Origin: Thuidium tamariscinum
Lineage: Eukaryota; Streptophyta; Bryopsida; Hypnales; Thuidiaceae
Length of the DNA: 64,000 nt
Assembly: GCA_947034885.2 (NCBI GenBank)
Contig: OX344753.2
Coordinates: 6,200,001 to 6,264,000, forward strand
Direction of reading: 5' to 3'
Shown here piece by piece: positions 1 through 11,900 of this stretch (position 1 is the stretch's first letter; each line of letters opens with the position of its first letter). The position numbers were made by a program, and so were the translations under genes. The notes beneath the pieces were generated by a model. That model saw nothing but the letters and a program-made list of their open reading frames with translations, was not told the DNA's origin and did not search any database.

Positions 1-156
1 TTTAAAACAAAATCAAAAACGACATAAATAAGTATCCAATATACAACTATCGTAACCTTAGTCATAGAAACGATAGACTTATTGACCTTTCCATGGAAAT
101 AACCCCCTAGTTAGTTGTCTTGGGATTTTTGTCAAGTAGGCAAAATCTACATCGCA

Positions 157-575
157 CATGGGATGGAAGAATTGAAGACACTTTCAAAAAGTGACCAAAA
201 GCCTCTTCGTTGTGGTGCATCTACCTTTAGTTAAAAATAAAAATTTATCATTGTTAAAACATGAGGGGTGGCTTTTTGGCTTTAGCACGGAGAAAGATGT
301 TTGAATTCCAAGTGCATAGTGTCGTAGGCCTCCTTCACGGGGTTCCAAGATGACATGGCATTTCTTCATTGGGTGTTTTTATGTGTGAGTTATAGATGGA
401 TGAAGTTTGAAAGTTCAAACTTCATCCATTCATTGCCACTATTTTAAGCATAGGATGGAAGAACAAAGACATTTTTAGAAATTGGGCAAAAGCCTCTTTG
501 AGGTGGTGCATTCACCTTTAGCTAAAAAATAGAAAATTACCATTATCAAAATGTGAGGAGTAAATGCATTTTCTT
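157..575. repeat. Degenerate two-copy tandem duplication
   Basis: A segment starting near 157 (GGATGGAAGAATTGAAGACA) recurs near 449 (GGATGGAAGAACAAAGACAT). Both copies go on through an AAAAGCCTCTT block and a GGTGCAT..ACCTTTAG block, so the unit is about 290 bases. The copies have diverged and the second is shorter. There is no coding potential. Confidence 0.55.
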
Positions 576-599
576 CAATGCTACAAGTATTACCCTAAA

Positions 600-1184
600 T
601 CCAAATCCATAATTATAGAATCTCTATTCTATAAAAAAAAGGTTTGAAATTCTTTATTTAATTCTATTTTAAATATTTAATTTTTTTTAATAATAGGTAT
701 AGATTGTTTATTACAACATTTTAACTTCTAAGATTGGCATTTTTCAATTCTATAAGTGAATGATTAATAATTTAGTATTTTAAATCATTCTCTACTTCTT
801 TCTACTTACTATCTTTTTCCTATATGTTGTATAATTTGAAATAATTTGAAATTTTTTAAATATGTAGCCAACTTCCTTTGAAAAATAAATTCAAAGGATA
901 ACCACCAATTTGAACTTTCTTTCATACAAATGTGACCTTGTAAAGTGCAGTTGCCTACTTTTTGTAGGGTCAAAAAAAGGATTTTTGTCAATTCAGATAC
1001 TAATATCTTCCAATCTATATGTTGGAAAATACTAAAAAATTTCCACATCTTTTAAAACCGGCATACTAGATAATTCTATGGTTACATTCATAAAAAAATG
1101 TTTAAAAAAAATTGGGACTTATACTAGATATGGTAGTTTGGGATCATTTTTTGGTGAAACACAATCAAAAGCATTTAGATATAA
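600..1184 (+). mobile_element. TTAA-family element, subfamily I, 3' half only
   Basis: This matches the right half of the intact copy at 27536-28471: the same order of a GAAATTCTTTATT block, an ATTGGCATTTTTCAATTCTA block, a TTTGTAGGGTCAAAAAAAGG block and a TTGGTGAAA..CAAAAGCATTTAG end. The left half is missing and the right terminus has decayed. At 658-661 it keeps an unoccupied TTAA at the position where the 44-kb relative carries an insertion. Confidence 0.6.
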
Positions 1185-4100
1185 ATCAAGTGTTAGGCTC
1201 CTCGCAAGGTAAATTTTTCATAGAAATAAACAATATCTCTTAAAACACTACTTGAGTTCCAAGAGGTCAACTATTAAATCTTGATTTTTGGACAATCGAG
1301 TTACTTTTATTACAATACAATAAGATGAAGTTCACTACTTAGAGAACTTCACCCTCAACAACATTGTATATTGTCTTTGTTGCAATTTTCATAGTTGTCA
1401 TTATACTGTTGTTTATTCTTTTGTCCTAGAAAGTATCTATTTTTTTTTTGATCTTCCTAAACTATTCAAGGAGATGATCCTTATGTATATTCCCTCATTG
1501 TCAATATGAACAAATATATTCTAATAATATCTCTTAAATACATTGTCTACTTGTGCTTAAATCTAATTTTTTTTCCTTAGGTTATATATATATACTTTAG
1601 CATTGGTCTATAAAACTGAAGTCACTATTTGAAGTATAACTATCTTATTTCATTTCAAAGTTTGTAATGGATGTACCTAATAACAAATTAAATAGATTTT
1701 AATTTGCTTCTCTATAGTAACCATTTTAGTATATTCAAGTACTACAAAAGAAGTGTACAAAAGAATAACTTATTTAGAAAGTCCAGTCTTTATTTTCAAC
1801 TTTAATTAAAAATTTGGCACCAATGTGTTAAACTAATTATAAACTTACAATAGTTTATGAGTTCATCTTTCTATGTGCAATAATAAAATGTTAGAATTAG
1901 ATTTATATTTCTAGTCTACATACTACAAGATTTTGATTTTCATCTAGCAAGAAGCATTTGGGGATCTTAACTTTTGAATGCCCTAGCTGCTCAAATCTAT
2001 CCTTGCTATTTATTTTAATGCAATAGGTTTCTATTTGTTTCACAAAAAAATAAAAAAAATAAAAATCTACCCTTGCCAAATTGAAAGATTGGAATGTTTG
2101 ACTATCATACTCTTTTTCAATAGAATGGTCAAATCATTTGTCCATTTCTCTACAATTCTAGGCCTATCTCCACCACCATTCAATATTGTCTATTTTGTTG
2201 ATCTTATTTTGAATGACAAATTAATTGAAATGAGTCTAGAAGAGTTTGAATTTTCTTGAACATGCAATGCATATTCAAAGTTTGAGGAAGAGAATGTGAT
2301 TATCTTGCAAAACTTCAAAGAAATTTTGCTATGAATTTCAAGAAATTGCATCATTACTACCTCCCAAAATTGGATGAAATTCAAAACCTAGCCTTTAAAA
2401 GATAGATTCAACCTAAAAGATTTGGTTTTGAGAGTATCTTCATTATGGCATTTCTAACATTCAATTGCAAACCAATCTCTTAATATTATTATCTTTGTCT
2501 CTAAGAATTGATCTTCTTAACACTACGCTTTGGGGGGTCAAAATACAACTTGAATGTGATGTTTTGTAGAAAGTTTGTTAGAATTTTGAAATAGTAGCTT
2601 TCAAATTGTAGAGGAGGTTGTCCATTGCCTTCAAGAAGATAAAAACTCATCATTCATTGGCCATATGAACAAGCTTTACGATTCCTACATATAAAAAAAA
2701 TTGGAACTCAATTTTGAATTGCCAACTAAGACCCGAGAAGATATCATTCAAGTCAAATAAAGGTATATTCTATTTTATGCTCAACTTTGTTCAATCTTTT
2801 TTTTTGTTCATAAAATTACTTAGAGAAAAGGTTCCAATACCTCAATATGCCATTAAAATTACATGTCTAATTTCATTTGAAATGTTTCTATTAATTAAAT
2901 GTTTTATATTCTACTTTATTTTTCATGCAAACTCTTAAAAGTTGGATGAACTCACCATCACCTTCAAATCTTATTTCACACCTTTAATTTTTGGATTACA
3001 ATCTAATTGAGGGGGGTGAAGCTTTGGTCATTTCAAACAATTTGGTTTCAACTTGATCATATCCAAAATTTATATGGTTGAAATTTTGTTTTATGAAATT
3101 TATACTATTCTCTAAAATTTTGAATGATTTGTTGTCAAAAAATTATTCTTTGTAGTTATTGAAAGACTTGTGAAGAATTACTACTTGACAATTTTTTGAT
3201 ACTAAACCACTAGAGTTTTTGGCTATCTTTTTACCAAAAATGCTCCAAAACTATCATTTCTTATATAAGTACCAAATTTTAGAAAAAAACAAAACATTTG
3301 TGAACATATGTAATATAAAGTCTTATAATATATTGACCTGAAAATGTGTGGAAAAAATTTTAAAAATTTTCACCATGTGGATTATGTGAGCAATTTTAAC
3401 TCCACCCTTGAGTTTAAAATCTACCACACGGGTTCTATGTCTAATCAAGTACTTTCTCTAAATTGGGTGTTCAAAGAGTGCCTTCCGAGCAATGAACTCT
3501 TTTAATCACCCCTTTGGATTCTAAAACATCTCTAATTCTACTAAAAGGATTTTTTGTTAAATTTTCTAATCTAATTCTAGTCTAAAATGTTAACTACTCT
3601 ACTCTAGTCAATCCTAGTTTTATAATGTGTCTAACTAACTGCTAATTCCAAGCATTTGGTAGAAGAAAACTTAACAACAAAACAATGAGAATAAAAATCA
3701 AATGGGATCGATTTACCTCCTCCGCATAAATCTCCATCGTCCCGTCATCAAACATCATCATGTGGATGTAATCACTAGTGATCTCACCATTGAACTCATC
3801 GTGCATGTCCATCTAATCCATGATAATTTCTCACTTTGTTGGTAAAATAGAAATCTATCCTAATTCAAAAACACTAATGGTTATAGAGAGCTAAATTAAT
3901 TGTGTATTCTTATTAATTCCTAATTCCCTGGTAATTTAGAAAATATCACAAATTAATTTATTCCACTTAAATGATTGAATTCCCAATAATTAAATCCCTA
4001 GGCAATAAATCTATTCTAAAAATCAATTGAAAATTATAGCTAATTTGTTAATTGTTGTTATTGTTTATTTTTCTTTTACGAAATTTCTAAACTATATTCA

Positions 4101-5250
4101 AATGACAATAAATTAGTAAAGAATCTAAAAATCTAACCAAATCTTTTCAAATCTAATTAATTTTTAATTTCCCCTAATCCTTAAAGAAATTAGTTGTCAA
4201 TTTGTGTTTTTTTTCCTTTTGGCTTATTAAGCCTAATAAAACAAAGCTAACAAAATCCAAACCTTCTAAGAATCTAATTAATAATTAACTACCAAAGAAT
4301 AAAGAACAAACCCTAAGAATAAGAACAATTTCAATAGTAAGATTCTAAGAAATTAGTTTTTAAATGTCAAAGGTCAAGTAAAGGAACAATGAACTTAATT
4401 CAATAGTAATATTCTTTAGAAATTAATTGTTTAATCCTAATTCCTTCACGTGAGTGCAATTTCCATGCCTTAATCCTCTCAAGTTCTCATTCTCCCTTCA
4501 TTTTTGGTTGTTGCAATTTTCTTTAAGAGAGACAATGGCTATGGAGGTTGAGATTTTTGTGATTTGGTGGAGAATTGTTTGAAACTTCAAGATTTGGATT
4601 TTTAATTAAAATCAAAGAAAGAAGGGTGTGGCTCCAACCGCCAACCTAAGATTTTGATTTTAAAATCAAACTTTTGAGTTTCAAAGTACCTCACTTCAAT
4701 GTGTGAGTTTTGAGCTATCTGTATTTCAGTTTCTGGCTCCGATTAGCCATGGCCAAGCCTAGTCTCTATCTGTTCAATCTGGCTTTGATCACCCCTCGGC
4801 CTCTACCGCTCGATCTGGCTCCGATCTCCCGCATCCACGTGGCGGAACTCGGTTGGTCGGGGGTCCATCCAGTGATCAGTCTACCTTCCCAGTCAATTCG
4901 TATGATTAGCTTGGCTTTCTAGTCAGTCCGTCCGCCTCAGATGGTTAGCTCGACTCTCCAAACAGGTCGTTTGGATTTTGAAGTTGGTTTTTGATTTTTG
5001 GTCTTTTAACCACACCTTTTGCTAAAAGGTTTGGAATATTGGATTTTTAGTAAGGGTGAAGTAAAAAATTAATGGATGATGGGTTGTAAATTATAATTAG
5101 TATAATTATAGTCAAACCCTTGATGTTGATTGTGCTAACTAATTAATTTTCAAGGGAGTGGAAGTAACGTTTTTCCGAAATCATATGATGCTATAAAGTC
5201 AAAGCTTTGTCGTAAGGGAAGTTCTATTGGTATTGCAAGAATTTTAGTGG
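1185..5250. other. AT-rich intergenic DNA
   Basis: Mostly A/T-rich sequence without a credible gene. Two things stand out: an exon-like stretch on the minus strand (3724-3812) and a short GC-richer patch at about 4725-4970 with repeated TCTGGCTCCGAT-like wording. No transposon ends were recognised. Confidence 0.6.
3724..3812 (-). pseudogene. Exon-like fragment of unknown gene
   Basis: On the minus strand an ATG at 3812 opens a frame reading MDMHDEFNGEITSDYIHMMM and then FDDGTMEIYAEE. It is followed by GAG|GTAAAT, which looks like a splice donor; the open frame continues to a stop at 3642. The acidic, methionine-rich wording differs from the low-complexity translations around it. I do not recognise the protein. 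It may be a decayed first exon, a captured gene fragment or chance. Confidence 0.15.
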
Positions 5251-5258
5251 CAAAAGAC

Positions 5259-5455
5259 GGTACATCTGACAGTGTTTAACCTAAATTTCACTTTAAATCC
5301 TTGAAATGTCTTAGTATTCCAATATTTCGCAACCAAAGGAGGTACACATGATAGTGTTTAACCAAACTTTGGTGCTCGATAATTGAAATTTTCACAAAAT
5401 TTAGTACTTTAAGTTTTAAAAACCAAAGAAGGCATACATGACAGTGTTTAACCAA
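5259..5455. repeat. Three-copy degenerate tandem repeat
   Basis: A phrase close to GGTACACATGACAGTGTTTA recurs at about 5259, 5341 and 5431, a period of 80-90 bases, with similar AACCAAACTTTGG text after the last two copies. The open frame across the repeat on the minus strand is a by-product of the repetition. Confidence 0.6.
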
Positions 5456-6049
5456 ACTTTGGCACCAAAATCTTAATGTTTCCACGTGATAGTATCCAAC
5501 AAGAGGTTGAGGTCAAGCCTTAAATGCAAGTGAGGAAATAGAAATGAATTGAAAGGACCCTAAGTCTTCAAATTCAACAAACAAAAAATAATATAAGCTT
5601 GGCGAAGATTTTTGGTCCAAGCAATGCTCCGACCACACCGGTAGTACAAAACAAGGGAAGAAGAACAAAAAGTCAGCATGCAAGAAATGAGGGTACTAGC
5701 AACCTCGAGGGGGGCCCTTATATACCCGTGTCCGGGCCCTCCCCAATAAGTTGCCAGTGAAAACACTTTGTTACTTTTCCTCCTAAACTACTTTAAATGT
5801 AATTTCAAATAATACTTGTTTAATGGTGGAAAATTTTAGAACTTCCCCTATTTAGCTAATGAAATCTTGGACAAATCAAATCCAAGATCTTAACCCAAGA
5901 TATTTCAAAATTAACCCTATTCTACCTAAATATTTTGCAAATTAATCAAAAGTTATTTCATAAAATTGTCTTTTTTTAGTCCAAAGATGGCTTTTTACGC
6001 ATGAAAGAGATCTTTGACCAAATCCAATCTTTGAATTTCCAAAAGATAT
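5456..6049. other. Intergenic DNA
   Basis: No gene or transposon end was recognised. A slightly GC-richer patch lies at 5610-5760. The left flank of the large palindrome begins at about 6050. Confidence 0.5.
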
Positions 6050-8540
6050 TTCCAAAATCATTTTTAATTTACCACAATTAACATTTAAAAAGTCAAACTA
6101 AGAGCTGACCCTCTCTACCTTTTAAGGAACAACTCAAAATGGAAATCCGTCTCCGCCATTGTCTTCAAAAGACCCTAATTAGCATAAGGGACCCCAAATT
6201 CCTCACTCCTAGGCCATTTATGAGCACAAATTGGAATTACGGTAACTCCAAGTAAAAGTTAAAAATCTAACTTTTGGAATTTGTACTTTTTAATGAATCT
6301 GTCAAGCCAGGATTGTTAGAAATGTCAGTGAGAACAAGGAATGTCTCCTCATTTGCATCAATCGGACATCATTCACTCTTAGTACGCCGGTTAACCCGTC
6401 GCCAAGTTGTAAATTTTCGTGAAATTCGATGTTGATGCTAGTTTTGGTAGTTGGGAATGTCAAAATGTCTTCAAACTTGATTGGGCACTTATTAAGCACA
6501 CAAAAACCTAATATAATTTTTAGTGAGATTTTATCGCAACATATGTAATTTCTAGAAATTTACGAATATGTTTATATGCGGTTGACTTCCCATGGAATCA
6601 ACATGGAATTCTGGAAAAATCCGGAATAAATTGGATAACATCTAGGACACTCCTAGATTCTAAGTGTAAGTTCCACGCTTACTTACACTTGTCTTTTTTT
6701 AGTAATTTGGAATTACTTTGCCCAATTGGACAATTTGATTTTCGATATCTGGAAATCTTAGACAATTGTTTGGTTCTTCTTAGCTCCTGGCGTACTCCTA
6801 CCCTTGAAACACCTCTCTGTAGTTTTCAATTGTCAATTTCACCATCTTCAATGCTCTGGTACTCCAACTCTCAAAGTTACATGTAAAGTTTTTTATTTTT
6901 TAATTCAAATAACTCTAGAATTGAATTTAGACTCTTATATATTCTTTAAATCTATAATAGACTATATTGGCTAGCCAATATGCCATGTGCATTCTTAAAG
7001 GATTGATTTTGCACAGACAGACATTAGGATTGAGTAACTTTCATATTCTCACATCTCTCGAAATTACTAAATATTCTTTCAAACTCACTTCTAAGACTTA
7101 AAATGATGAAAATTCCTAGAATTAGGAATTTTCCATCTTCTAAGAGGTTTCTTTACCATTTTGGTAGAGACTACTACCAAAACTCTCCTAACATTCTTTT
7201 TATGTATTTTCCTTCTATATTTTGACTAAATTTCGAAAAACATTCGCGAAAAATAGTCCCAGAGTTTCAAGTGCCAACTTGAGGGTTCTCAAATTGTGTA
7301 GCTTTCAAGATAGCACTTGAAACTCTGGATATATTTTTTGCAAGTTTTTTTGAGTTTTTAGAGTTAATTTATATAAAAAAAGACATAAAAACAGTGTTAT
7401 AAAGAATTTTGGTAGAGGTCCCTACCAAAATAGTGAGGAGTGCTTTTAAAATTGCGGAATGCATAAACTACTATGTTTTTTGACGGTTCTAGGATTTAAA
7501 TGCAAGTTTGAGATATTAGTTAGCAAGTCTAAGAGAAGTAAGGATGTGAGAGTTAGCTAGTCCTAGTGTATTGTCAATGCAAAACTTGAACTTTGAAAGT
7601 GCATATGACAAATTGGCTAAGTCTTTGATTCTATTTTAAGTCTAAAGAATCAATTAAGTCAAAATCCAATTCTTAGAGAAATTGGATTTGATCATCAAAA
7701 ATATTGTAGAAACATGGAGATTTGAAGTATAAATCTAAACAAAGATGAATGAATAGGTATTGAAGTATATAAAGAGGTGCTTTAGGGTGAAAGCATGCCA
7801 GGAAATTAGAAGAAACGCCAATTGATCGAGATTCTCAAATATCAAGAATTAATTTGTCCTTTAGGCAAACAATATTCTCAAATTATTAAAATTAGATAAG
7901 TAAAGTATAAGCGTAGAGCTTAAAATTTGAATCTATGAGTGTCTTAAATCTCACCCAAATTATCTTGGATTTTTTTGGAATTCCACGTTGACTCCATGGG
8001 AAGTCAACCGCTTATTAACATCTTTGTAAATTCCTAGAAATTACATATATTGCGGTAAAATCTCTTTAAAAATTAGGATAGTATTTTGTGTGATAATAAA
8101 GTGCCTTGTCAAGTTAGAAGACATTCCAACATTCCCAACTACCAAAATCAACACCAACATCAAATTTCACGAAAATTTACAACTTAGCGACGGGTTAACT
8201 GACGTACTAGGAACTAATGGTGTTTGAATAGAGTAAATAAGGACACATTTCTATCTACCAAAAACATTCTTAATAGCTTGGGCTTGACAAATTCTGTGAA
8301 AAATGCTAATTCTAAAAGTTAGAGTTTTGACTTTTTTTTGGAGTTACTATAAGTGGATTTTACATTCACGAACAACCTAGGAAGTAGGGGTTAAAGGTCA
8401 CACAATCTAATTGGAGACTTTCAAACACAATGGCACAAACAAATTTTCATTTTGAGTTGTTTCCTAAAAAATAGAGAGGATCAATTCTTAGTTTGACTTT
8501 TTTATTGTAATTAGTAATAATATATGATTTAAAAACCCTA
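6050..8540. repeat. Giant imperfect palindrome (foldback element), about 2.5 kb
   Basis: The left arm (about 6050-7277) reads as the reverse complement of the right arm (about 7310-8540) along almost its whole length. Matching landmarks are AAAGTCAAACTAAGA at 6090 with its complement near 8486; CGGTTAACCCGTCG near 6387 with CGACGGGTTAACTG near 8198; GGTTGACTTCCCATGGA near 6580 with CCATGGGAAGTCAACC near 7995; and ACCATTTTGGTAGAG near 7154 with its counterpart near 7415. The centre is a perfect 16-base inverted repeat, CCAGAGTTTCAAGTGC at 7259-7274 and its complement at 7313-7328. No protein is encoded. A long-arm foldback transposon or an inverted duplication are both possible. A transcript through it would fold into long double-stranded RNA. 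Confidence 0.75.
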
Positions 8541-9559
8541 TTTATTTCCAATTTTGTTTGATTTTCAATTTTCATTTTCAATTAACCTTTTAAACAACGT
8601 ATTAGATTAGTATAGAAAAAAAATCTTAGAATCAAATAGGAATTAGGAAAATTAGATTAGTTAAGAATTTGAAATTGATCATTTAAACTAAAAGTAATTT
8701 ATGGATGAAAGTCATTTTGCTAAACTTTAACCAAAACTTCAAACATTAATAACTTTTTTGTTAGGAGAATTAGAATTTTCATTTTTAATCCCATTGGATA
8801 GATAATATCTTGCTTTGCTTGAAAATCACCAAAAATCCTAAAATTAGTAGCTTAGATAATATCCATAGTTAAAATAGATTAAACAACCTATTAACTAAAA
8901 ATCTTTGAAGAATTTCTAAAGGATATCTCATTTTAAAATATTCTAAAGAATCTAAATAGGTCACCAAAATCATTTTCTATTATAAAAATCATTCATTTTT
9001 TAGTGGAAAAATAGTGGATGAATTTTGGAACCCCTTTAAATTAACTTTTTCAAAATTAACCTAAAAACCATAGTAAAATTAAAATTTGAAACTAAAACCC
9101 ATTAGAAAGTCTGTGATAAAATTTGGAGTGAAATCAACGTAATTTGCTATATTTAAATAATGGATGAAGTTTTTAAGGCTTATTAGGGGTTGTTTTTCAT
9201 CCTTTCATAACTCTTGAAGGTAATCTCCAAACTCAACTTACTTTACCATTTTAGAAACCTAAAAACAATATCTAAAGATAAAAACAGATAAAAATTGGAT
9301 TAGAATCCATAAACTTGAATAATAGATTAGCTTATCTTTATCCTATAAAACAAACTAACTTTTACATTTTCTAGTTATTTTTTAAAACTTTTTATAACTT
9401 TTATATGAATAGATACATCATTTGAGTGTCCAATGTTTTATGAGGCTTATTAGTGGCACTTACTTTAATCACCCTAAAATTTACTACTTGAAATTACCAT
9501 CAGAATCCATGTGTTAGGTTTTAACTCAAGGATGGAATTAGAATCACCTTTAAATTGCA
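8541..9559. other. AT-rich intergenic DNA
   Basis: Nothing was recognised beyond A/T-rich low-complexity sequence. Confidence 0.6.
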
Positions 9560-9800
9560 AAATACATTAGGAGAGATTTGAGGGTATTAGAAGCCTGCGA
9601 GTTTTTTTGAATTCCCAAATTGTGGGAACCTGCCACATCAGCAGTTTAACATGGTCAAAACACTACCACATCATTATTTTTATTTTTTATTTTTTAAATT
9701 AAAAAAATCAATATTCGGTTTCCTAATGCTTTTTAGAAATTTTGAAAAAAAATTCAAAAATTCAAATTTTTTTGCCTATAAGGCTAGTTCGCAAGCTTTC
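9560..9800 (+). repeat. Dispersed repeat R2 copy
   Basis: Begins around GAGATTTGAGGGTATTAGAA, then GCGAGTTT..CCCAAATTGTGGGAAC and CCACATCA, followed by a very A/T-rich tail. The same order occurs at 11690-11900 (inverted), 23710-23960, 46560-46825 (inverted), 47755-48010 and 49070-49200. No coding capacity; class unknown. Confidence 0.5.
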
Positions 9801-9824
9801 AAATGCACAAAAATTTAGTTGAAA

Positions 9825-10370
9825 GGCAACTATAGTTATTATTCACAAGGTCGCATTTGTATGAAAAAAATGTCCAAAATGGTGGTGTGCTTTTGAATTC
9901 GTTTTTCAAGGCAATATGGCTACATGCTTGAAAATTTTCAGATCATTTGGAATTTTACAACACATAGGAAAAAAGTAGTAAGTAGTAACAGGTAAAGAAT
10001 GAATCAAAATACTAAATTGTTAAGAATTTAGCAATGGAATTGAAAATTGTCAATCCGAATGGTTGTAATATTATAATAAACAATCTACATTCTATGATTT
10101 CATTTTTTTCACATAGTATTGAAATTCAATAAAATGAAGAGCTTCAAAGTTTATTTTAGAGTAGGGAATCCATAATTGCCATCAAACAAAAACTCGTCAT
10201 AACTTTTGGCTCATTGATCAAAACATAATGATTCAAAGCTTTTCTTGGAAATATATATCTAAAAATTCAATTTTAAATTTTTATTTCTGAAAAAAATAAA
10301 AATTTCTAATCTATCCAAATAGCTCATTTATAGAAGAAGAAAAATAACACATTAGGACATAACTTTTGAC
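9825..10370 (-). mobile_element. TTAA-family element, subfamily I, fragment
   Basis: In the minus orientation this matches the middle of the intact copies at 27536-28471 and 59729-60649: the TTCAAGGCAATATGGCTACA block, the GTAATATTATAATAAACAAT block and the TCATAACTTTTGGCTCATTG block appear in the expected order. Neither terminus is recognisable. Confidence 0.55.
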
Positions 10371-11689
10371 TTAAATTCCAAATGTCCTACATTTTAGTGT
10401 ATGTGGGAGATATTCCTCATCCACACTCTCCATTCAAATTTGGTCCCTAAATATGAAAATCTTTGGTCATGCATACTTGTCCAAAATTGTTATGTTGCCA
10501 AATTTAGCAAATTGGTCTGTTAAGGTGTAAGGACATACTTCCTTAGGGAAAATGACATGAAAAACATCTCTTAGGCCATAAAAATTATGTTTTCAAATTT
10601 GTTAGGATACAACAATTTGTTGTTTTGATTGTAAACAATGACATTAAAAAAATTTTGATGTTTTTCAATGCTTCATTCATTTCAATAGGATCATAGTAAT
10701 ACAAGGTGCATAAGTTTTCAAAATGTAGATTCCAGTTTCTATTTTTAATATGCTAGTTTCCAACCATTGGATTTACATGACACTACATCATGCAATATAA
10801 ATTCAACATCCTCTTTCTCACTAAATTTTGAGATCCCTTTATAAACACAATTTGGGGGATAAACTCGTGATGCAGTAGAAAGTGGCATGAGATAAAAAAA
10901 ATAGAGTCAATTTAATTCATAGGAAGAAAATTTTATATTTTTTGTAGATGTACAATAGCATTGGTAATATGTCTTATTTGGATTTATATATAAAATAGGG
11001 TGGGAAGAAATTCCTCATTTCTTTTAGCAGTAAAAAAAATAGGATGCCAAATTTTAAATTCCCCTATAAGTGCTTAGTAGATTTTGTTTAACATTTTATA
11101 GCTTAAGTAACCAAGCTATAAGTTAATTTAATATATTGTCTAAATTTGAATTAGGTGCCTTTAGGGCGGTGGGAAATGAATTGGCATGATAGTGTAGCAA
11201 TTCTATAGAGCTATTAGGGTTTAGGGTGTTCCCAACGGATTCTTTAGCATACATTGCAGATTCCTAATTGTTGGCTTCTAAGTTTCTGGGCGCACAACGA
11301 TTTCTTGTGGGTCACGCTAGAGTCATGTAGGGGTTTGTAATTTTTCTATAATTCATGCCTAGGATTCAAGGTTCAAGTCAAATTTCTTAATGGATTGTTG
11401 ATTCATCATGGTGATCTTGCTAATTGAAGATTTTTTTATTGTGCCTAGCTACCACCAATATCCATGTGAGCTTTGTCGTTTAGGGTGTGCTAAATTTGTT
11501 GTTTTTGATAAGTTACATATCTTTGATGCCTATCTTTGATTTGCTTTCAATTTAGGATTCAAGTTGTGTTCTTGTGCATGTTGTGGATTTAAAGCATCTT
11601 TCACAAGAGGATTTTTCAGGACACTAAGAGACTGTTTTAGTCCCATTCCTCAATCTATGAACTAGTCATTGTTGGTCAGATTAAAAATT
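10371..11689. other. AT-rich intergenic DNA
   Basis: No gene was recognised. A 13-base telomere-like word, TTAGGGTTTAGGG, lies at 11214-11226. The segment at about 11360-11570 resembles 12000-12235 (GGTTCATCATG..CTAATTCAAGAT, then AAGTTACAT..TTTGCTTTCA), a diverged direct repeat about 650 bases apart. Confidence 0.5.
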
Positions 11690-11900
11690 AATTAATTTTA
11701 ATTTTAATTTTTAATTTTAATTTTAAATGTATTATTAATTTTTTGAAATATTTGAAAAAATAATTAAAATTTTAAATAAATATTATTATCTGATGTGGTA
11801 GTCTTTTGGCCACATCAAATCGCTTGTGTGGCAGATTTTAGTAAGTTCTCACAGTCCGAGAACTTGCAATCTTTTAATCTAGCTAAATTCTAATCCTCTT
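11690..11900 (-). repeat. Dispersed repeat R2 copy, inverted
   Basis: An A/T-rich part with TTAATT-type tandem wording (11690-11730) is followed by GATGTGGTAG, GCTTGTGTGGCAGATTTTAG and a CTCACAGTCCGAGAACTTGC segment. This is the reverse complement of the R2 head at 9570-9650. Confidence 0.45.

Noticed and set aside
5521-7504. L1-box words TAAATGCA at 5521-5528 and 7497-7504, possible HD-Zip IV binding sites
   Set aside because: They are more than 30 kb from the gene, lie in repeats, and the 8-base word is expected by chance in AT-rich DNA.
11214-11226. Telomere-type repeat TTAGGGTTTAGGG
   Set aside because: Fewer than two full units; expected by chance or as a telo-box, not an interstitial telomere.
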